Positions 17,178 through 25,126 of a DNA stretch of 64,000 nt are shown piece by piece. The notes below the pieces were generated by a model, which was not told the origin of the DNA, searched no databases, and was given only the letters and a program-made list of their open reading frames with translations. The stretch lies in the NCBI GenBank assembly GCA_026002835.1, contig BPGC01000001.1, positions 1-64,000 of the forward strand, in the 5' to 3' direction. Source of the stretch: Candidatus Nitrosocaldaceae archaeon. Lineage in GTDB: Archaea > Thermoproteota > Nitrososphaeria > Nitrososphaerales > Nitrosocaldaceae. Each line of letters opens with the position of its first letter. Positions within the stretch are counted from its first letter, which is position 1. A program made the translations under genes and the position numbers.

Positions 17178-17792
17178 CTAATATTCTGGTTTATTAGATG
17201 GTTTATCATCATCTTTAGGATCATCGAATCTATGATCAAATTTACTAAGATCATCGCTTTTATCCTTATTTTTATTCTTTTTAATTGTATTAAAGAATAT
17301 AGCTATAATTATTACAGCGACTATTATATAATTTACTGGCGGTGGTATTATATTTGTAACATATCCCAGTTTTGGTATTACAAAGATAACCTTGCCTATA
17401 TAATCATCTTCAGTAATTGGATAGTCAGTCCCTGGTATCACAGATGGATTTGCATCACCCTTGGTAGTTACAACCCTAACTCCGTTGACTTCATTGATCT
17501 CAATTACTCTATGTACTATGATCTTATCATGTATATTTGGTCTATGGAATACAATGATATCTCCTACCTTTATATCATCAAAGTTTCCTCCTTGAACAAT
17601 TAATACATCATTAACGTTTAGCGTAGGGATCATACTACCACTAGATACAACATAAAACGGACTTTCAGTAGCATCTAAACCTAATGCTACCCTAACTCCT
17701 ATCAATATTACTATAATTGCAGCTATTATAATAGCTACATCTAATACTGTCTTCCTCTTCCATGCTGGTTGCAATTTAAATAATAGATGCAT
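17178..17792 (-). CDS. Archaeal signal peptidase I (Sec11-like)
   Basis: Removes signal peptides from secreted proteins at the outer face of the membrane. The N-terminal helix (about 16-37) is followed by the catalytic serine in VVSSGSMIPTL (S53) and the catalytic histidine in VHRVIEI (H94), with TKGDANP holding the conserved aspartate. Archaeal and ER-type enzymes use Ser-His rather than Ser-Lys, as seen here. A second helix lies near residues 150-165, and a charged cytoplasmic tail of K and D residues ends the 204-residue protein. Confidence 0.93.
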   Translation of the reverse strand: MHLLFKLQPAWKRKTVLDVAIIIAAIIVILIGVRVALGLDATESPFYVVSSGSMIPTLNVNDVLIVQGGNFDDIKVGDIIVFHRPNIHDKIIVHRVIEINEVNGVRVVTTKGDANPSVIPGTDYPITEDDYIGKVIFVIPKLGYVTNIIPPPVNYIIVAVIIIAIFFNTIKKNKNKDKSDDLSKFDHRFDDPKDDDKPSNKPEY

Positions 17793-17938
17793 ATTCGCTT
17801 AGATAAATCTTACCTTTTAATCTACTCAAATATCTTCATATTCTTTTGGCAGCTCCGACAAATGCCTGTACATCATTAGATCAGTATAACTCTGATTCTT
17901 CACCGCTGCCATTATTAAATATGACGATGGTTTATTTA

Positions 17939-18360
17939 TTATTTTAAAAATAAGAATCTTTTAGAGATTAGTGCATCTATACCAAACTTTCCAGAGCCGT
18001 ATAATAACAACAGTATAGCAACTCCTAGCATTGAAGGATCTTTCCATATTGCTGGTCCTTGTGTATAATTAAACCCAAACATTGCTTGTATTCATATAAG
18101 TATTATGCTCTGGAATATTGCCGCTGGTAAAGTCTACTGCTATTAATATACCTGATAATAACTCAAATACTCACATTATAAATACTAATTGAGTTAGCAT
18201 AGATATGTCAATACTCATCATCTGACTCGCTAAGCTGGATTACTAACCTTCATTATACCAGGAAAGATGAAGCCGAATGCCATTCCTAATCTTGCTGCGA
18301 GCCAGTATCCTTAAACTTGCCATTTGTCTGTATTATTGATAAACCGTTCATACTGTTGTT
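17939..18360 (-). pseudogene. Decayed DoxX-family membrane protein gene
   Basis: Reading the minus strand from 18360, the pieces MNGLSIIQTNGKF, then (after a frame change) YWLAARLGMAFGFIFPGIMK, then MLTQLVFIM and FELLSGILIAVDF around an in-frame TGA, then PAIWKDPSMLGVAILLLL and YGSGKFGIDALI in a third frame, together rebuild a four-helix DoxX-type protein ending at 17939. At least two frameshifts and two stops break it, so it cannot be made. DoxX/DoxD proteins are small quinone-linked membrane proteins. The rest of the 17793-18585 gap holds only a 28-codon frame at 17826-17912. Confidence 0.75.
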
Positions 18361-18585
18361 AATTATTACTAGAAAACTCTTGAATTAGTAAAATTTACAT
18401 TTAACAGTTAAAGAGCCTAATGAGATTTCTAAGATATATGATTTCAGCTTGTTTATCTCTATAATTAAATTGTATACTATTTAGTAATGATATTCTTTAG
18501 CACAAGAATAATATCGTTCTCCATAGATATATTCTATTACTTTTTCGACATTCCATTTTTAATGCGTGCATATACAATGATTTAT

Positions 18586-18840
18586 ATGTATAAGCATTAT
18601 ATCAGATGTTGGAGGTGTTATGTTACGAGCGACAGAGGCTTCGGCGGTTTTAGACCAAAACCAGTTGAGAAAGATAAGGAGTATAATGTAAAGATCGAAG
18701 AGATAAGCAAGAAAGGCGATGGTATAGCAAGAATTGAAGGGTTTGTAATATTTGTAAAAGATGCTCAAGTAGGACAGGAATGTCAGATAAGAATTTCTCA
18801 TGTAGGTAATAGATTTGCAACCGCTGATATAGTAAGTTAA
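18586..18840 (+). CDS. TRAM-domain RNA-binding protein
   Basis: A single TRAM domain, an OB-like fold that binds RNA. The core runs KEYNVKIEEISKKGDGIARIEG, FVIFVKDAQVGQE, IRISHVGNRFATADIV, close to archaeal stand-alone TRAM proteins, some of which act as cold-shock RNA chaperones. The N-terminus is the oddity: homologues begin a short Gly/Arg-rich tail (here SDRGFGGFRPKP), but the only in-frame ATGs (18586, 18577, 18562) would add a sequence unlike the family. An ATG at 18620 with a strong GGAGGTG before it is one frame off. I give the 18586 start; see findings. Confidence 0.8.
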   Translation: MYKHYIRCWRCYVTSDRGFGGFRPKPVEKDKEYNVKIEEISKKGDGIARIEGFVIFVKDAQVGQECQIRISHVGNRFATADIVS

Positions 18841-18899
18841 AGTTTAAACTAGTATCCACGTTTTTAATAAATCCTAATTATTATTCGCATTGCTTTTAA

Positions 18900-19709
18900 A
18901 TGGGAATGTTAATTCCATATAGTATGGTAAATGGAAAAGAAGTAAGACTTGCTAGAATATTAAGAAAAGGAAAGATGTTATGTATACCAATGGACCATGG
19001 AATAAGCTCTGGACCAATCAAAGGGATAGATAATATTCATGAAACTATCTATAGTTGTGAAACTCAAGGTTTAAGCAGCATATTGATAAATAAAGGCATA
19101 GCAAAAAGCCTTCCAAAACCTCCTAAAGTAGGAATGATAATACATGTATCTGGTAGCACTAGTTTAGGACCAGATCCTAATAGAAAAGTGCTTATGGGAA
19201 GTGTTGAAGAGGCTATAAGATTAGGAGCAGATGGAGTATCTGTGCATATTAATATTGGATCTAAGACAGAGCCAGAGATGCTAATAAAATTAGGAAGTAT
19301 AGCTGATGAATGTGATAAATGGAATATGCCATATATAGCAATGATGTATCCTAGAGGAGAAAATATAAAGAATCCTCATGATCCAGAGATAGTGGCACAT
19401 GTTGCTAGAGTTGGTGCAGAAGCTGGTGCAGATATAGTAAAGACTGTATATACTGGAGATCCAGATAGCTTTAAACAAGTTGTAAAAGGTTGCCCAGTTC
19501 CTATAGTAATTGCTGGAGGACCTAAGACAAAGAATGATCTAGAAGCATTAGAGATGGTTAGAGATGCCATGAGTGCTGGAGCTATAGGAGTTACATTTGG
19601 TAGAAATATATTCCAGCATGATAACCCTCCAGCTATGGTTAGAGCATTAAGGAAGGTAATATTTGATAAAATAGAACCAAAGGAGGCGTTGAAAGAGATT
19701 GAGAAGTAA
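18900..19709 (+). CDS. aroA': 2-amino-3,7-dideoxy-D-threo-hept-6-ulosonate synthase (ADTH synthase)
   Basis: A class-I aldolase-type TIM barrel that starts the archaeal route to aromatic amino acids from a methylglyoxal-derived sugar and aspartate semialdehyde. At 269 residues it matches the family. Seen in the sequence: MDHGISSGPIKGI (about 32-44), SVHINIGSKTE, YPRGENIKNPHDPE, and IVKTVYTGDPDSF containing the Schiff-base lysine, then VIAGGPK and GVTFGRNIFQHDNP for phosphate binding. The next gene, 3-dehydroquinate synthase II, overlaps it by 11 bases, so the two pathway steps are translated together. Confidence 0.95.
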   Translation: MGMLIPYSMVNGKEVRLARILRKGKMLCIPMDHGISSGPIKGIDNIHETIYSCETQGLSSILINKGIAKSLPKPPKVGMIIHVSGSTSLGPDPNRKVLMGSVEEAIRLGADGVSVHINIGSKTEPEMLIKLGSIADECDKWNMPYIAMMYPRGENIKNPHDPEIVAHVARVGAEAGADIVKTVYTGDPDSFKQVVKGCPVPIVIAGGPKTKNDLEALEMVRDAMSAGAIGVTFGRNIFQHDNPPAMVRALRKVIFDKIEPKEALKEIEK

Positions 19710-20739
19710 AGAGTTGATAATAAGCACAGATAATATTAATGAGCAATTGTTAGATATTATTAAAGAGTATAATATCAACAAACTCTACATTGATCCTAAT
19801 AAAGTTAGCAATAAAGATGGATTTGAGATAATATATGAATCTCCAGATGCTGACTATATAGTATATGATAATATAGATGAGATAGATAATAGTAAGAACT
19901 CTGGCTTCAAGATAAAGATAAGAAGTAAAGATGATGAAGAATTGATTGCAAAAGCATCAGAGAAAGGAGCAAAGTTTGTTATAGTTGAAGCAGATGATTG
20001 GAAGATAATACCATTAGAGAATATAATTGCTAGATTGAATAAAAGTAATACTAAGATCTATACAAGAGCAGATACTGCTGATGAAGTTAGAACAATGTTC
20101 AATGTTTTAGAGTTAGGAGTAGATGGTGTTATCCTTAACTCTAGCGATCCTTCAATAATAAGATCAGCATTAGCATATCTAGGAAATATTAAAGTAAAGT
20201 TGATACCAGTTGAGGTTATACAAGTTAGAGAAGCTGGTAGTGGAGAAAGGGTATGTGTTGATACAACATCAATACTAAAGTATGGTGAAGGAATGCTTGT
20301 TGGGAATAGATCTAACTTCTTATTCTTAGTGCATAATGAATCTGTAGGATCTTCGTTCACATCTCCAAGACCGTTTAGAGTAAATGCTGGTGCAGTTCAT
20401 TGCTATACATTAATGGCTAATGGGAAGACTAAATATTTATCAGAACTAGAGAGTGGAGATGAAGTATTGATCATAGATAAAGATGGTAATGCAAGAAGAG
20501 TTACAGTAGGAAGAGCAAAGATAGAAACTAGACCTATGATACTCATTAAGGCTAAGAATAATTCAGAAGTAGGAAGTATAATAGCACAGAATGCTGAAAC
20601 CATAAGGTTTGTTAGAGATGATAACACTCTAATATCAGTTACCGAACTTAAAGAAGGAGATAAGATTCTAGCATATATAAAAGAGAGTAAAGGAAGACAT
20701 TTTGGTATGGAAGTAGATGAATATATACTAGAGAAATAA
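19699..20739 (+). CDS. aroB': 3-dehydroquinate synthase II (archaeal type)
   Basis: Carries out the NAD-dependent oxidative deamination and cyclisation of the ADTH synthase product to 3-dehydroquinate. The 346-residue protein shows the family block REAGSGERVCVDTTSIL, GEGMLVGNRSNFLFLVHNES, and PFRVNAGAVHCYTLM, with a C-terminal beta domain (YLSELESGDEVLIID, GRAKIETRPM). The start is TTG at 19699, about ten bases after AGGAGG at 19681-19686. That ribosome site lies inside the end of the upstream gene, which supports translational coupling. Confidence 0.95.
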   Translation: MRSKELIISTDNINEQLLDIIKEYNINKLYIDPNKVSNKDGFEIIYESPDADYIVYDNIDEIDNSKNSGFKIKIRSKDDEELIAKASEKGAKFVIVEADDWKIIPLENIIARLNKSNTKIYTRADTADEVRTMFNVLELGVDGVILNSSDPSIIRSALAYLGNIKVKLIPVEVIQVREAGSGERVCVDTTSILKYGEGMLVGNRSNFLFLVHNESVGSSFTSPRPFRVNAGAVHCYTLMANGKTKYLSELESGDEVLIIDKDGNARRVTVGRAKIETRPMILIKAKNNSEVGSIIAQNAETIRFVRDDNTLISVTELKEGDKILAYIKESKGRHFGMEVDEYILEK

Positions 20740-20793
20740 AAACCATTTTTATATTACTAAAATTATAAATAGATTATATACATAATTTATGGT

Positions 20794-21327
20794 ATGGAAC
20801 TAGAAGAAGAACCAAAAGATGTTATAGTATTGAATGCAATTGCTAGAGGCAAGAATAATGAGAAGAAGATTGTAAAGTTTACTGGTTTATCTCCATTTGA
20901 TGTTGCATCTGTTGTTGAACGATTATTATTAAGAGGTTTGATAGTTAGAGAAGAGAATAAAGGTTTATTTGGAAAGAAACAGAAACTAAAGTTAACTGAG
21001 AAAGGTATGAGAGAGTTACAAGAGAGAAGGTATGAATTGGAACAGAAATGGCAGAAGATGGTTATGCTAGCAAATCAAGGTAAGAAGGAGGAATTGCAGA
21101 AATACACTGAAAGCAATAGATCATGGATCCTTCCAATGATGATGTTTGGTATTATAGATATGATGCTATGGATGAGCATGCTTAGCATGATGGGTTTAGC
21201 TATGAGCAATTTTGTTCCAGAAGGTATGGAAGGAGCTGCTGGAGATAGCATGGGAGATATTGGTGAAGGTTCTAACGATTTTGGAGATGTCGGTGATTTT
21301 GGAGATCTAGGAGACATATCATTCTAA
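20794..21327 (+). CDS. Winged-helix protein with membrane segment and acidic Gly tail
   Basis: A 177-residue protein. Residues 8-75 form a winged helix (IVLNAIARGKNNEKKIVKFTG, DVASVVERLLLRGLIVREE, KLKLTEKGMRELQ). A charged linker leads to a Met-rich hydrophobic stretch at about 113-138 (WILPMMMFGIIDMMLWMSML). The last 35 residues are Gly/Asp rich with FGD/LGD repeats. This is a thaumarchaeal design of a DNA-binding domain tethered near the membrane, or a hydrophobic oligomerisation segment. No target is evident. The ATG at 20794 follows a TATA-like stretch near 20765. Confidence 0.7.
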   Translation: MELEEEPKDVIVLNAIARGKNNEKKIVKFTGLSPFDVASVVERLLLRGLIVREENKGLFGKKQKLKLTEKGMRELQERRYELEQKWQKMVMLANQGKKEELQKYTESNRSWILPMMMFGIIDMMLWMSMLSMMGLAMSNFVPEGMEGAAGDSMGDIGEGSNDFGDVGDFGDLGDISF

Positions 21328-21636
21328 TTTATTTGATGCTATGAATACATATCTTGTTAAAGGCATAGTTTGAATATCTCTTAATATACATGAACTTTAT
21401 TAAACATGACTATATTTTCTGCTAATGTTATATTAACACCTCTATTCATTATTTATTATCCATCTACTCCAGTTAATAATCCAAGTGAAATAGTTTCAAT
21501 TAATTATAGTAACAAAGAGGTTAAAATGTGTATATTATATAATAGAGGCTAGAATAGGAGTAAACCTAACTAGATTTTGTAACCTCTCTGGTTATTATGG
21601 TATAGAAAAGGTTCCAATACATATAAAAATCAGAGA
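21328..21636 (+). other. Intergenic stretch with a possible broken small gene
   Basis: There is no intact gene here. A plus-strand frame from ATG 21406 (MTIFSANVILTPLFIIYY) stops near codon 49, while a neighbouring frame continues as RIGVNLTRFCNLSGYYG to a stop at 21638-21640. Together they look like one small protein split by a frameshift, but no family is recognised and this could be chance in AT-rich DNA. Confidence 0.25.
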
Positions 21637-22515
21637 TTAGAAGCCTCTGAGAAACTTTGGTCTATATACCTCTGGCTTCTCCATCAATTCATCAATCTTT
21701 CTCAAGAGTTCATCTTTATCATCTGGTAATATGGCTTTTATAGGATAAGGATTTGATGCATGGTTTGCTCTGAATATTATTTTACTACTAGGATTCATAT
21801 GCTCAACCATGACCTTTAACTCTTTTAGGACTTCTTGATCATCCAATTGCTCAAATGGTTCTCCAAATTTACTATAAAACTCATCTTTTATACCATTCTC
21901 TAAGTATAATGTTAACGCTGCAAGATAATCTGGCGCTATTATACTAGCAACCTTTGCAGTCTCTATTGCATGATGATTGCTATACTTTCTACCTCCTAAG
22001 CCTAGTATTACCATACATGATATTGTCATACCAGCATCTTTGGCTTTCTTACATGCTTTTATTATGCTTGCTGCAGTTGCTCCTTTAGTTACCTTCTTTA
22101 AGATGGTATCAGAACCGCTCTCTATTCCTATATAAAGCATCTTTAAACCTTCTTCTCTTAATATCTTTAATTCATCTATACTTTTTTGTAGCAAGTTCTT
22201 TGGCATTGCGTAACAAGATACCCTCTCTAAGTTAGAGAATTTATTGTATAGATATCTGGTTATCTCTAATAATGTATCTGTCTTGAGATTTAAAGCATCG
22301 CCATCTGCTAAGAATACTCTTCTAACACTAGGATACTCTTTAGATGCGTAATCTATCTCTGCTTTTATCTCATCTAATGGTCTCTCAGCATATCTTTTAG
22401 TTCTATACATATCGCAAAAGGAACATTGGTTAAATGAACATCCTATTGTTACTTGCAGTATTAATGATCTAGCCTCTGATGGAGGTCTATATACAGGATC
22501 TATATATGTTAGCAT
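21637..22515 (-). CDS. Radical SAM protein, function unassigned
   Basis: A 292-residue radical SAM enzyme. The cluster motif is CSFNQCSFC (C26, C31, C34), a CX4CX2C spacing instead of the standard CX3CX2C. Downstream are the SAM-binding features VFLADGDAL, GLKMLYIGIESGSD and CMVILGLGG. The overall wording is like Elp3/HemN-type and B12-free radical SAM proteins of archaea. No accessory Fe-S motif is visible. It lies 22 bases after the cobalamin-binding-like gene on the same strand, which hints at a link with corrinoid metabolism but proves nothing. Confidence 0.85.
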   Translation of the reverse strand: MLTYIDPVYRPPSEARSLILQVTIGCSFNQCSFCDMYRTKRYAERPLDEIKAEIDYASKEYPSVRRVFLADGDALNLKTDTLLEITRYLYNKFSNLERVSCYAMPKNLLQKSIDELKILREEGLKMLYIGIESGSDTILKKVTKGATAASIIKACKKAKDAGMTISCMVILGLGGRKYSNHHAIETAKVASIIAPDYLAALTLYLENGIKDEFYSKFGEPFEQLDDQEVLKELKVMVEHMNPSSKIIFRANHASNPYPIKAILPDDKDELLRKIDELMEKPEVYRPKFLRGF

Positions 22516-22537
22516 AATAATATGCTAGTAATAATTC

Positions 22538-23434
22538 TTAATATACTTTCTTGAATGAATTCTCTGGTATAATTATATTATCAAACTTATCTGGATGAAT
22601 AATCTTTGCTAATATCTCTATACCAGTAACTACTCTAGGTCCAGGTCTATTAAAATAAGCACTAGCGTCTACTGCATAAACCTTTTTATTATTTATCAAT
22701 CTATTCCAGTTTTCATCTCTAACTTTAGAAAATTCTCTTACCATTCTATCAGTATCGAAACCACATGCCATGAGTATTATTATATCTGGATCAGCATTAA
22801 ATGCTTCATCCCATTCCAATCTTCTTGATGGTTTTGAACTCTCACTAATAAGGTTATTAGCCACTATATTTATCATATCTGGAACCCAATGTCCAGCTGT
22901 ATATAATGGATCCAACCATTCCAATGCTAATACATTAGGCTTCTCTAAATCAAACTGTTTGATATAATCTATCCTTGCTCTTAACTTATCAACTAGCTCA
23001 ATTGCTTTATCTTCTTTATCAATTGCCTTGCCTACTTGTATTATGCTATCAAATATCTCTTCTAGGTTATGAGGATCTAGCATAACTATCTTTGGTTTAT
23101 TATTTAGAATAACCTTTGCTCTATCTATCTCTTTAAAGTAAGGTGAGCATACTGAGCATAATCCTTGTGCTATTATTATATCTGGATCTGCCTCTCTCAA
23201 TTTATTATCATCTATAATGTAGATATCTTTCTGTTCTCTAACCATCTTTACTATTATCTCATCTATACTCTTACTATCCATATCTTTTGTATTTACTGCT
23301 CCTTTGACTACAACTGGTTTATTCTTAGCATCTAAAGGATAATCACATTCATGAGTAACTCCAACCAATTGCTTATCAGCATTTAGAGCATATATGATCT
23401 CAGTCGCACTAGGAAGAAATGAGCATATCCTCAT
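22538..23434 (-). CDS. BtuF-like cobalamin/corrinoid-binding domain protein
   Basis: A 298-residue periplasmic-binding-protein fold. It begins MRICSFLPSATEIIYALN, with VGVTHECDYPLDA, IIAQGLCSVCSPY, VLALEWLDPLYTAGHWVPDM and GPRVVTGIEILA, all typical of the BtuF-like family that binds vitamin B12. It lacks a signal peptide, so as written it is cytosolic or is exported by another route. The Cys-rich GLCSVC segment is a feature of the soluble branch. It lies on the minus strand near the divergent cobalt uptake genes cbtB/cbtA. Confidence 0.85.
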   Translation of the reverse strand: MRICSFLPSATEIIYALNADKQLVGVTHECDYPLDAKNKPVVVKGAVNTKDMDSKSIDEIIVKMVREQKDIYIIDDNKLREADPDIIIAQGLCSVCSPYFKEIDRAKVILNNKPKIVMLDPHNLEEIFDSIIQVGKAIDKEDKAIELVDKLRARIDYIKQFDLEKPNVLALEWLDPLYTAGHWVPDMINIVANNLISESSKPSRRLEWDEAFNADPDIIILMACGFDTDRMVREFSKVRDENWNRLINNKKVYAVDASAYFNRPGPRVVTGIEILAKIIHPDKFDNIIIPENSFKKVY

Positions 23435-23466
23435 ACATCTGATATAGCATATTTTATTTTATAAAC

Positions 23467-24102
23467 TTAGATGCTATACATTCTATTCATATAATCTATA
23501 GTCATCAAACCAGCGTTCTTTGCTCCTAACTCTGCCATTAGTTTATCATCTGCACTTCCTATTATTATAACATCATCATTCTCTGGCTTTAGATTCATCA
23601 ATAATTCTTTTGTATGTTTATCATTGCTTAATGTATCCTCAAACTGTTTTGGCATTGTAAACTTGCCATCTTTATAGATCAATGTAGTTGCTCCTAGCGC
23701 TCCTACTTTGATAGCAGCATCTCTCTGTTCTATCCCAAATTTTATAGCCTTGCTAAAATCTTTTAATAATATAGCATAGTTAAATCTACCTAATGCTATA
23801 GATGATCTAGGCAATTCACATTCATCTGTTATTATAGATCTTATCTCCTCATATATTTCACATCCTTTTTTAGTTAGTTTAGATCCTTTTCTACTAGTCT
23901 CTATAATATCATATATCTTCATATGCTTGAGTAATGTCTTTATACTTCCTTCGCCAAGTCCAAGTTCTTTAGATAACAATACTCTACTAGCATATGTATT
24001 ATGCATCAATTGTAATGCTTTAAATACATGCACTAATTCGAAAGATAATACTCTGCTTGGAGCATATCTACTAGCAACTCTCATAAGTACTTCTATCTTC
24101 AT
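23467..24102 (-). CDS. Predicted regulator: winged helix plus DUF4443-like domain
   Basis: A 211-residue protein. Residues about 16-85 form a winged helix (VFKALQLMHNTYASRVLLSKEL, GEGSIKTLLKHMKIYDIIE, SKLTKKG). The rest (GRFNYAILLKDFSKAIKFGIEQRD, VGALGATTLIYKDGKFTMP, DVIIIGSADD) matches the archaeal domain known as DUF4443, probably a ligand sensor. It is divergent from cbtB, with about 83 bases between them, and is therefore a good candidate to control cobalt uptake in response to metal or corrinoid. Confidence 0.75.
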   Translation of the reverse strand: MKIEVLMRVASRYAPSRVLSFELVHVFKALQLMHNTYASRVLLSKELGLGEGSIKTLLKHMKIYDIIETSRKGSKLTKKGCEIYEEIRSIITDECELPRSSIALGRFNYAILLKDFSKAIKFGIEQRDAAIKVGALGATTLIYKDGKFTMPKQFEDTLSNDKHTKELLMNLKPENDDVIIIGSADDKLMAELGAKNAGLMTIDYMNRMYSI

Positions 24103-24185
24103 ATATTTTGCTTTATACTATCATAATATAAGTGTTGGATAAACCATCCTAATTCTTAAATAGTAGCAGAATGATAGTATATGCC

Positions 24186-24395
24186 ATGTCTAAACATATA
24201 ACTATCGAGGAATTTAGCATTCCATTGCCAGCAGTAATTGCATTAGCAGCAATAGCAGCATTTGCTATATTCACAATGGGCTTTGACCAAGGACATCTAT
24301 TCAGCATAGTAGAAGGAAGTAAAGCATTTGACGAATTATATTTGCATGAACTATTCCATGACATGAGACATGCAGCTGGATTTCCATGCCATTAA
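24186..24395 (+). CDS. cbtB: Cobalt transporter subunit CbtB
   Basis: A 69-residue one-helix membrane protein. The hydrophobic segment is at about 13-34 (LPAVIALAAIAAFAIFTMGF). The C-terminus carries the CbtB histidine pattern HELFHDMRHAAGFPCH, thought to bind the metal. CbtB and CbtA together form a cobalt transporter linked in many genomes to B12 synthesis. ATG 24186 is preferred to one at 24171, because the family starts close to this point. It is ten bases upstream of cbtA. Confidence 0.92.
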   Translation: MSKHITIEEFSIPLPAVIALAAIAAFAIFTMGFDQGHLFSIVEGSKAFDELYLHELFHDMRHAAGFPCH

Positions 24396-24404
24396 GGTGT
24401 AAAC

Positions 24405-25115
24405 ATGAATAATACTCTAACTTTTATTATTATGGTTTTGATAGCTGGTTCTATAAGCGGTTTAGTATATGCTGGCTTAAATCTAGCTATAGTTGAGCCT
24501 TATACAGATAAAGCTATAGAATTAGAGATAGAGAATCTAAGAACAGAAGGAGAGACTATAGATATTAATGAAGTTAATGCTTATAGAGCATGGCAGAAAG
24601 AAGGAAGTATATTTGCTGCTATTATATTAGGTATAGGCATTGCTAGTATATTTGCTATAGTTTATGCTTATGCTAGAAAAGGTTTGAAAGGTTCTGAAGT
24701 TAAAAGAGGTTTAGTATTAGCAAGCATATTATGGATAGTATTATTCCTAGTCCCATTTATAAAATACCCAGCAAATCCACCAGCAGTTGGAGATCCAGAT
24801 AGCATATACTATAGACAAGCATTATACATAGCAGTAATAGGAATCTCAGCATCTACAGCATTAGCATTAGCATATATAAACAAAAGTTTCAATATAAAGC
24901 ATAGATTTATCTTGCCATTAGTATACATAGCAGTAATAGCTATAGCAAATATAGCATTACCAAATAACCCAGATGAGATAGCAATATCAGCAAACCTTCT
25001 CAATAGCTTTAGAGCAACTAGTATTATAGCATCGTTAATAGCATGGCTAGTATTAGGTATAACATTTGGAGCATTGTATGAAAAGTTCAAGAAAAGAGCA
25101 GAGAGAACAGCATAA
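24405..25115 (+). CDS. cbtA: Cobalt transporter subunit CbtA
   Basis: A 236-residue protein with about five transmembrane helices (near 5-27, 70-93, 102-122, 141-163, 170-190 and a last one near 205-228). The loop PFIKYPANPPAVGD followed by IYYRQALY is the CbtA signature. It imports cobalt together with CbtB for corrinoid synthesis. The next gene starts 11 bases after its stop, so the asparagine-synthase-like, QueD and QueC genes may be on the same message. Confidence 0.9.
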   Translation: MNNTLTFIIMVLIAGSISGLVYAGLNLAIVEPYTDKAIELEIENLRTEGETIDINEVNAYRAWQKEGSIFAAIILGIGIASIFAIVYAYARKGLKGSEVKRGLVLASILWIVLFLVPFIKYPANPPAVGDPDSIYYRQALYIAVIGISASTALALAYINKSFNIKHRFILPLVYIAVIAIANIALPNNPDEIAISANLLNSFRATSIIASLIAWLVLGITFGALYEKFKKRAERTA

Positions 25116-25126
25116 TATTTTTTGAT

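Noticed and set aside
17826..17912. A 28-codon minus-strand frame starting MAAVKNQSYTDLMMYRHL
   Set aside because: It has natural codon use but is very short, has no recognisable family, and sits directly beside the DoxX pseudogene; it could be part of the same decayed region.
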